Source of the DNA: Halobacteriales archaeon QS_9_70_65
GTDB taxonomy: Archaea > Halobacteriota > Halobacteria > Halobacteriales > Haloarculaceae
DNA: 22,073 nt
NCBI GenBank assembly: GCA_003023535.1
Contig: PXSC01000045.1
Coordinates: 1-22,073, forward strand
Direction of reading: 5' to 3'
Within the stretch, counting starts at the first letter, position 1. Each line of letters begins with the position of its first letter. Shown here piece after piece: positions 7,563 through 12,668 of this stretch. The position numbers and the translations under genes were made by a program. The notes below the pieces were generated by a model, which ran no database searches, was not told the DNA's origin, and saw only the letters and a list, made by a program, of their open reading frames with translations.

Positions 7563-7572
7563 GGTTAAATGC
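7563..7572 (-). promoter_or_regulatory. TATA-like box of the surface protein gene
   Basis: On the minus strand GCATTTAACC, about 92 bases before the ATG, the only clear AT-rich box in the region. It would give a leader of roughly 65 bases, unusual beside the leaderless style of the neighbours. Confidence 0.4.
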
Positions 7573-7857
7573 TTTCTCTTGGCGCGGGTCGCGCCAGCCT
7601 CGACGGGGTGACGACCTCAGGACGGGCGTCGAGGAAAAGAAGGGAAGCGGGGGGAGGGGTCGACACGGCGGAACGGACGCGGCGTCCGCCGCGCGGCCGC
7701 TCGTCCGGCTCTTCAATGAGGTCAAGAGTCAGTCGGGTCGGACTCCACTCGGCGGTACGGCGTGGCGGCGATGACCGCCCGTGCGACCGTGCGTCGGTGG
7801 TTCGATTCCGGCCCGGGCTCCACCTCCACACCGGCGGTCGGCGGGCTCGCGCCGGAA

Positions 7858-8368
7858 AGAAAGCGCCGAGGGTCGAGATTCGACCGGAGCCGGACGTGCT
7901 CGCCCGCTCGCGTTCGCTGCGCGCCCGGCGGGATTCAGGTTCACGACGTGTTCCGTCGCGGACGGACTCGCTCGTCGCGTCGCTTCCCGCTCGTGGGTCG
8001 CGACAGAAAGCGCCGAGGGTGAGATTCGACCCGGAGGGAGACATTCCTGCTCGGCACTTCGCGCCTGCGCGGGCTGTGACTCCCAGGGTTCAAATTCACG
8101 ACGGCGTTCGCGACTCACGGGTCCCGCGCAGGCCTCGCCGGGCTCGCGGCTTCGCCGCTCACCTATGCCGAGACGCTCCCTTCGGTCGCGCCTCGCTGGG
8201 CTCGGCACTGTGCGGCGTCGGTTCGTCGCAGAAGCGTCGAGGGTGAGATTCGACCCGGAGGAAGACTCGCTTCGCTCGTCTTCCAGGGCTCAAACTCACG
8301 ATGGCGCTTTCTGTCGCGGACGGACTCGCTCGTCGCGTCGCTCCTCGCCCGTGGGTCGCGACAGAAAG
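7858..8368 (+). repeat. Degenerate repeats derived from the 3' end of tRNA-Ser
   Basis: The stretch 7471-8368 has no credible gene. It holds three copies of the sequence that forms the 3' end of the neighbouring tRNA (plus-strand core GCGCCGAGGGTGAGATT): around 7862, 8010 and 8232, the fourth being the tRNA itself at 8369. The copies at 7951-8026 and 8309-8384 match over about 76 bases with only a few differences, so the duplication extends beyond the tRNA into its flank. Between copies lie phrases like CAGGGTTCAAATTCACGACG (8083-8102) that resemble a T-arm on the opposite strand. An AT-poor 23-base hairpin lies at 8261-8283. Possible origin: repeated integration and excision at the tRNA, or a local repeat family. 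Confidence 0.7.
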
Positions 8369-8453
8369 CGCCGAGGGTGAGATTTGAACTCACGAGTCCT
8401 GACGGACAGTTGCTCTCGAAGCAACCGCCTTGGCCGGGCTAGGCTACCTCGGC
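8369..8453 (-). tRNA. tRNA-Ser (anticodon CGA)
   Basis: On the minus strand an 85-base class II tRNA: acceptor 5' GCCGAGG pairs with 3' CCTCGGC, discriminator G; anticodon stem GTTGC/GCAAC with loop TTCGAGA, giving anticodon CGA (plus-strand 8416-8418), which reads the UCG serine codon; a long variable arm with stem GTCC/GGAC; and a T-arm GTGAG-TTCAAAT-CTCAC. The long variable arm supports serine. CCA is not encoded. No intron. Its first ten bases overlap the end of the halorhodopsin gene, so both probably come from the same or overlapping transcripts. Confidence 0.95.
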
Positions 8454-9202
8454 TCGTCGCCGCCGGCGACGACGCCGCGCGGCTCGTCGGCGACGTAGCG
8501 GACGACCAGGAAGCCGAAGAGGTACTTCGCGACGATGTCGAGGGCGCTGTAGGCCCACGAGGTCACCCCGACCGGCAGCAGCGCCAGCCCCTCGACGCCC
8601 AGCGCCCAGACGATGGGGTAGCCGAGCCACATGAACGCGGTCAGGTACTTCAGCGTCTCGAATACCTCGGCGGTGCCGGCGGCGGCCGCGTCGTCGGGCC
8701 ACTCTACCAGCAGGATGTACAGGACGACGACGAAGAACGCACAGCTCATCAGGAACCAGAACCACCGCAGCGCGAGGCTGGAGGTCGTCAGCGCCGCCGT
8801 CAGTCCGGTGACGCACATCGCGATGTCGAAGACGATGGCCGTCAGTAACTTGGTGACGTTCGAGCCGGCCAGCAGGCCGAGCGCCAGCAGAATCGCCGGC
8901 GTCGACAGCGCCCACGTCAGATACCTCCCCCACAGCGAGACGACGCCCTCCTGGCCGCCGACCGTCACGTAGGAGCCGTCGACGGCCGGATGGCCGGCCG
9001 GCATCTCGAGGATGCTGACCGTCAGTCCCGAGACGAGACCGGTGTAGCTCGCGAGCGAGACCCCCGCCAGCGCGATGTTGACGTACAGGGAACTGGCGAG
9101 CAGCGTGTCGCCGAGGATGTACTCGAACAGATCGGCCTGACTGGCCGACTCCTGCAGCGGAACCGATACGAACGGTGCGGCAGTCGCTGGTAACGATGTC
9201 AT
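8444..9202 (-). CDS. hop: Halorhodopsin, light-driven chloride pump
   Basis: A 252-residue, seven-helix retinal protein that pumps chloride into the cell in light. Decisive residues: helix C reads WGRYLTWALSTP with Arg93, Thr96 and Ser100, the T-x-x-x-S pattern of halorhodopsin in place of the proton-pump aspartates; helix G reads SALDIVAKYLFGF with counter-ion Asp222 and Schiff-base Lys226. Spacings equal those of the Halobacterium protein (R108, T111, S115, D238, K242). RWFWF, LYILLVEWPDDA and MWLGYPIVWALGVEGLA are also characteristic. ATG at 9200-9202; a TATA-like box lies 21-33 bases upstream. The stop codon TAG (8444-8446) lies inside the tRNA-Ser gene, so any transcript that reads the whole gene must run through or be cleaved at the tRNA. 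Confidence 0.96.
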   Translation of the reverse strand: MTSLPATAAPFVSVPLQESASQADLFEYILGDTLLASSLYVNIALAGVSLASYTGLVSGLTVSILEMPAGHPAVDGSYVTVGGQEGVVSLWGRYLTWALSTPAILLALGLLAGSNVTKLLTAIVFDIAMCVTGLTAALTTSSLALRWFWFLMSCAFFVVVLYILLVEWPDDAAAAGTAEVFETLKYLTAFMWLGYPIVWALGVEGLALLPVGVTSWAYSALDIVAKYLFGFLVVRYVADEPRGVVAGGDEPR

Positions 9203-9222
9203 GCAGCCGGACTACCGCCGCG

Positions 9223-9235
9223 GCAGTACTAAAAC
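9223..9235 (-). promoter_or_regulatory. TATA-like box of halorhodopsin
   Basis: Minus-strand CGTTTTAGTACTG, 21-33 bases before the ATG. This is the only AT-rich run in the 82-base gap and has the right position for a very short leader. Confidence 0.5.
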
Positions 9236-9284
9236 GACCACCCAACAGAGAGGGTGACGTCGAACGGACCGACGGACGGCGACG

Positions 9285-9716
9285 CTATTCCGAGAGCCGG
9301 GTCTCGAGGTTCTCGAGGGTCCGCTCGAGTTCGCGGCGGTTGAGCCGCGCGGCCAGCGGCGCGACCAGCCGTCCGACCACCCGCGGCAGCCCCAGATCGT
9401 AGTCGGCGGTGTAGGTGACCCGTGTGCCGCCGTCGGCGTCGTCGAACCGCCACTCAAGGCAGCCCTCGATGTCGCCGGTCAGCTCGAAGACGACGCGCTC
9501 CGGGGGGTCGTGTTCGACGCCGCGGACCTCGCCGTCGAAGGAGACGCCGAACAGCCGGTAGACGTACCGGGCGTGCTTGCCGCCGTCGTCGAGGACACCG
9601 ACCGTCTCGACGGTCGACAGCCGCGGCGAGATGCGCGCCTGGTTCTCCGGGACGTCCATGAACTCGAACACCGCCCGCCGGGGACGATCGACGACGGTTT
9701 CGGCGCTGGCCTCCAT
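9285..9716 (-). CDS. SRPBCC (START-like) family protein
   Basis: A 143-residue protein with the polyketide cyclase/START-like pattern: an N-terminal VVDRPRRAVFEFMDVPENQ, a central YVYRLFGVSFDGEV and ERVVFELTGDIEGCLEWRF, then GGTRVTYTADYDLGLPRVVG and a C-terminal amphipathic helix (NRRELERTLENLETRLSE). These small proteins form a hydrophobic pocket for lipids or cofactors; the ligand cannot be told here. Start ATG at 9714-9716 fits the family. It lies upstream of halorhodopsin on the same strand, 82 bases away, but halorhodopsin has its own promoter-like box, so a functional link is not implied. Confidence 0.82.
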   Translation of the reverse strand: MEASAETVVDRPRRAVFEFMDVPENQARISPRLSTVETVGVLDDGGKHARYVYRLFGVSFDGEVRGVEHDPPERVVFELTGDIEGCLEWRFDDADGGTRVTYTADYDLGLPRVVGRLVAPLAARLNRRELERTLENLETRLSE

Positions 9717-9753
9717 GCGAGACGGTTGGCCGGCCGACGACAAAACGGCTCGG

Positions 9754-10040
9754 TCAATCGGGCCGATGGGCGACGGTGACCGGCACCGACCCGTCTCGGC
9801 GACGCTGCCGAGCAGGACCCGCGACAGCTCCTCCCGGCCGTGGCTGCCGACGACGTGGTCGGCCGTCCTCGTCGGCGTAGTCGATGATGCCCCGTGTGGG
9901 GCGGTCGATCGTCGAGTCGGTCGCAACGTCGGCGCCGGTGCCGGCCGCCCGCTCCTCGGTGCCCTCGAGGACGGTCACCGCCCGCTCGCCGACCGGACGC
10001 TCGTCGCCGAAGACGGGCGAATCGTCGAGCGCAGCGACAC
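9754..10040 (-). pseudogene. Universal stress protein (UspA-like) remnant
   Basis: Pieces of the UspA fold in two frames on the minus strand. One frame gives VTVLEGTEERAAGTGADVAT then RGIIDYADEDG; a shift then gives ADHVVGSHGREELSRVLLG and SVAET, the ATP-binding G-x-x-G-x-x-x-x-x-x-x-G-S region near the C-terminus of UspA; a further shift back gives VPVTVAHRPD and the stop at 9754-9756. The N-terminal third (the VPxDGS start) is not recognisable, so the gene is both truncated and frameshifted twice. Adjacent to and divergent from the flavoprotein remnant, suggesting that the whole block is under no selection. Confidence 0.75.
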
Positions 10041-10121
10041 GACGACCCCGTCGAAGAACAGAACGGAATCGGCACGGACGCTCGTCGAGAGTGCGTTCAC
10101 GACGAACTACGGCCGGGACGG

Positions 10122-10818
10122 ACCGCTACGATGTCAGCATCGTCGGTGACGGCCCCGCAGGCCGTGCGGCGACACCGTCCTGTGTACGGCTCGGTCTCGA
10201 GACAGTAGTCGTTGCCGACGGTCACCCGACGCTCCAGAAGTGCGCCTGCGTCGAGAGCTCCCCGGGCTTTCCCGCCGGAATCGAACCGCGCGTACCGCTC
10301 ACACCGGCACGAGAACACGTCGAACGGTCCTCGTGTACGGTCGAAGATGGAACCGTCGAACCCGTCGCGAGGCGAACCGGGTCGGTCCGGCTCGACCTCG
10401 ACGGCGAGGGGTCCATGCCGACCACGTCCTCGTGGCCTCGCGGTTCGATAGCGACTTCTCCTCGCGCTCGGCATCGAATCCAAACGAGAGCCGAACGGTC
10501 CGGTCCGGGAGATCGTCACGGACCGGACCGACCGAACTAGCGTCGACGGAATCCGGGCGGCGGGACGTGTTACGGGCACTCACCACCGGGCGCTCGTCAG
10601 TGCGGGGGACGGCGCACGGATCGCCCTTGGATCTGGTCGAAGAGCCGGTCCTCGACGTTCTGCGGCGACTGGGTCGCAGCCGAGAGATACACCACGAGCA
10701 GTACGGACGGCCGATTCCCGTCGGCGTCGAGGAGATCAGTCGCGACGAACGCATTCGACGGGCCGGACACGGCCGCGGATGGCTGATCGAGTTCTTCGAA
10801 CCGCAGCGATCGCCATGA
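10122..10818 (+). pseudogene. FAD-dependent oxidoreductase remnant (thioredoxin-reductase-like)
   Basis: A flavoprotein in at least four pieces. First frame: RYDVSIVGDGPAGRAA, the dinucleotide-binding glycine motif, then LGLETVVVADG, LQKCACVE and GFPAGIEP. After about 10410 the frame shifts to HADHVLVASRFDSDF; then a third frame gives SVDGIRAAGRVTGTHHRALV and SAGDGARIAL (about 10540-10626), the second FAD-binding region; then another shift gives LVEEPVLD and PIPVGVEEISRDERIRRA to the stop at 10818. No ATG or GTG precedes the first piece in frame. Order and spacing match haloarchaeal NAD(P)/FAD-dependent oxidoreductases, so this is a once full-length gene (about 230-240 codons) now nonfunctional. 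Confidence 0.85.
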
Positions 10819-10916
10819 CGGGGGGCGACCTCCGAGAGGTTCCGAACGGAATTCTCGACTCCGCTTAATTACTAAGACAGACGAGTTATTATCTTATAGC
10901 AGTTCGCCCCGTTTCG

Positions 10917-10935
10917 TTTTTAATAACTCTTTTAG
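10917..10935 (+). promoter_or_regulatory. AT-rich promoter of the zinc finger gene
   Basis: The gap 10819-10962 ends in a strongly AT-rich stretch. TTTTTAATAA (10917-10926) and TTTTAG (10930-10935) are both plausible TATA boxes, the second 28 bases before the ATG. The contrast in composition with the rest of the window is marked. Confidence 0.5.
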
Positions 10936-10962
10936 TGCCGTGGCATCTCAGTTGTTAACGTG

Positions 10963-11115
10963 ATGGCGTACTCATGCACCCACTGCGACGCACAGTTCCA
11001 GAGCGCGACCAGCGTCACCCAGCACGTCGGTCTTCATCACGACACGTGTGCAGCCTGTGACGAACGGTTCGACGACACCGATTCGCTGCGTGACCACATC
11101 CACCAGAGTCACTGA
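10963..11115 (+). CDS. 50-residue protein with two C2H2 zinc fingers
   Basis: A complete frame from ATG 10963 to TGA 11113-11115. The first finger has C5-x2-C8, then H21 and H25 (CTHC, QHVGLHH); the second has C29-x2-C32, then H45 and H50 (CAAC, DHIHQSH). Phe, Leu or Val sit where the hydrophobic core of a C2H2 finger needs them (F12, F36, L42). Such tiny double-finger proteins are common in haloarchaea, where some are regulators, for instance of biofilm or retinal-protein expression; the target here is unknown. The frame is intact although it is surrounded by pseudogenes, and its upstream DNA is unusually AT-rich, so it is probably a live gene, possibly acquired. Confidence 0.85.
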   Translation: MAYSCTHCDAQFQSATSVTQHVGLHHDTCAACDERFDDTDSLRDHIHQSH

Positions 11116-11292
11116 ATACTACCGGACGTAATTTCGTGGACGTCCGAATCTGTAGTTGTCCACGTATCCGGGCGAACGCGACGGGAGACCGGGCTGGATT
11201 CGAGTCGTTGCGTTCGACAGTATGAGTAGACAGTCCGGTACGGGATACACCGACTCTCGGTTTCTCGTCGGGGCCGATCATCGTCGTTGTCG

Positions 11293-11475
11293 TGCAGCGT
11301 GCGCGGGCACGAGGACGGAGACGGTCGCGTCGAAGTGACTTGTAGAAGTGCGACTACTGTGGTATGGTCGCGCACGGAGAGATAAACGGGGCTGACAATA
11401 TCCGACGGGAGACGCCGTTCGTGACCCCGCCATTCGGTTGGGCGAATAGCAGTGACGGCTGTTCGGCTTACCCTG
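11293..11475 (+). pseudogene. TnpB C-terminal zinc-ribbon remnant (IS200/IS605 group)
   Basis: Two frames together read CSVRGHEDGDGRVEVTC followed, one base shifted, by KCDYCGMVAHGEINGADNIR. This is the C-terminal zinc ribbon of TnpB: C-x2-(C, here Arg), then C-x2-C-x2-C region, and the AH-x-(D/E)-INGA-(E/D)-NIR signature after it. The second cysteine is replaced by Arg, one base is missing between Arg and Lys (about 11346), and the N-terminal nuclease domains are not recognisable upstream. No TnpA is present. The hairpin at 11547-11566 lies where the right end of the element should be. Confidence 0.65.
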
Positions 11476-11546
11476 GTCATTCAGTTCACCCGGACTCGCG
11501 GATTCCACCCGCGAGCGACCGCCGAATGACACGTAGCGAGCGGAAG

Positions 11547-11566
11547 CCCACCCGTCCACGGGTGGG
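11547..11566 (+). repeat. Perfect 9-bp stem hairpin, probable right end of the first TnpB remnant
   Basis: CCCACCCGT and ACGGGTGGG are separated by two bases (11547-11555 and 11558-11566) in a GGAAGCCC context. IS605-group elements in haloarchaea end in a GAA-C/G-rich hairpin followed by a GGATG-like tail; here the tail is GTGCGAGCGAC, so the match is partial. Confidence 0.45.
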
Positions 11567-11643
11567 TGCGAGCGACGACATAGTGCTGCCTTCCGCTGCT
11601 TTGGCGTGGCTGCAATCCCACATTTTATACTGCCGAGTGTGGT

Positions 11644-12010
11644 ATGATACAGCAAGCAAGTCGGGGGAAACTTGGAGTTGGATGGGTGTCTCCGTCAGCA
11701 AAAAGCGAGCCTGCCCTGCACTTGCCACCGCTCCCCGAGACCGAAACGGCGGTGGGACCGATGGTCCGGCCCGCTGGCCACCCGAGAGAACACGACGGTG
11801 GAACCACCGCGTCGTCGCCGAGACGAAGCGGGGTTGCTGTGAGCGGATACCCCGGCAACGGCCAAGCACACCAGACCCCCTTGAGGGGCCGAATCAGGAC
11901 CCGCAAACCGGAGTACCCACGGCGACGTGGGAATCTTGCCTCCGGATGCGGCAACACCGGGTCGCCCACCGCGTGAGGAATCCGACGGTTTCAGCCGTGG
12001 GAGGAGGTCG
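11644..12010 (+). pseudogene. Second TnpB-tail remnant with right-end hairpin
   Basis: A frame from about 11644 (SRGKLGVGWVSPSAKSEPAL, then PETETAVG and a Gly/Arg/Pro-rich tail) ends with TGA at 11974-11976. Immediately after it, at 11978-12010, is GAATCCGACGGTTTCAGCC followed by GTGGGAGGAGGTC, closely resembling the right terminus of haloarchaeal IS1341/IS605-type elements (GAATCC, C/G stem, TTCAGCC loop, GGGAGGATGTC). A stop codon directly before such a terminus is the usual arrangement. I recognise the tail only loosely and see no catalytic domain, so this is a 5'-truncated remnant or an orphan omega-RNA-like scaffold. Confidence 0.5.
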
Positions 12011-12040
12011 AACGCAAACCCTACCTCTCGACGCTCGGTA

Positions 12041-12072
12041 TTGCCCCGCATTCACGCGGAGAAGGAGGTCAA
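12041..12072 (+). repeat. Additional right-end-like hairpin overlapping the DsrE gene stop
   Basis: TTGCCCCGCATTCACGCGG (12041-12059), then AGAAGGAGGTCAA, again has the C/G stem, ATTCA loop and GGAGGTCAA tail expected of an IS605-type right end. CCGC (12046-12049) pairs with GCGG (12056-12059). It touches the stop codon of the minus-strand DsrE-like gene (12069-12071). Degenerate; may be a third element end. Confidence 0.35.
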
Positions 12073-12452
12073 AGCGTGATGACCTGGTCGACGCCCACGT
12101 CGCCGAGAGCCGCGTAGAGATCAGGGAAACACCCGACGGTCACTCCATCGACGGTCCGGTGAGGTTCGTATAGTGTTCGTCCACTCCCGGATTCCCCGAT
12201 TTCTTCGGCGAGGCCGCGCTTGGATGCGCACTGGTCGCAAAGCATCAGTAATATGTCCTGCTCGTCGGCGACCGTCGTCAGTCGCTCTCCCAGCGGGTCG
12301 CCAGCCCGAAACGCGTACGTGTTATCGTGGAAAAAGAACATTCCGACCACATCGACCCCGTGATCGCCGTGCTCTAACTGCGGGAGGATCATATCGCCGA
12401 GAATGTAATCGACCGTCTGACCACTACTACCGAACACATATGCAACTTCCAT
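12069..12452 (-). CDS. DsrE-like protein with CDQC motif (SaoD-like)
   Basis: A 127-residue single-domain protein of the DsrE/TusD fold: MEVAYVFGSS start, LPQLEHGDHGVDVVGMFFF, then LLMLCDQCASKRGLAE with cysteines 72 and 75, and C108 in VGCFPDLYAAL, ending VDQVITL. The DNTYAFRAGDPLGERL phrase and the CDQC site match sulfur-metabolism DsrE-related proteins I recall as SaoD. Such proteins carry sulfur as persulfide; the partner here is unknown, and no other sulfur gene lies nearby. The start at 12450-12452 is ATG with a TATA-like TTAATAATTTG about 20-30 bases upstream; a TTG 21 bases earlier is less likely. It is an intact gene bordered by element remnants. Confidence 0.8.
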   Translation of the reverse strand: MEVAYVFGSSGQTVDYILGDMILPQLEHGDHGVDVVGMFFFHDNTYAFRAGDPLGERLTTVADEQDILLMLCDQCASKRGLAEEIGESGSGRTLYEPHRTVDGVTVGCFPDLYAALGDVGVDQVITL

Positions 12453-12470
12453 GATATTAAAAACGAACCT

Positions 12471-12481
12471 CAAATTATTAA
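12471..12481 (-). promoter_or_regulatory. TATA box of the DsrE-like gene
   Basis: Minus-strand TTAATAATTTG, 19-29 bases before the ATG, in a locally AT-rich stretch. The rest of the gap to 12668 shows no gene or clear signal. Confidence 0.55.
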
Positions 12482-12668
12482 CTCTTGCGCTTCGGCTCGA
12501 GTGAGCTTCCCGTAATCAGTATATCGGTCGGGTAGCGGCCCAGGAACCCTCGAAACGTTCCGTATCTTGGTTTCTGTCGTCCTGGGGTGTCACACTCGCG
12601 CCGTGTGCCCAGCACGCCTGCTGGAACACACCATAGGAAAAATTCGAGCCAGAACGAGGCAGGCCAGG

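Noticed and set aside
7735..7832. Possible second tRNA (GGTTCGATTCC followed by GGCCCGGGCTCCA on the plus strand)
   Set aside because: The T-loop-like text is suggestive, but the T-stem pairs only with a ten-base loop, no 5' acceptor strand pairs correctly with the 3' part, and no anticodon arm is visible. At most a degraded fragment.
7565..8380. Several open frames of 75-225 codons in the tRNA-Ser flank
   Set aside because: All are Arg/Ser/Pro-rich, present on both strands, and follow the repeat structure; none shows a protein family or plausible start signal.
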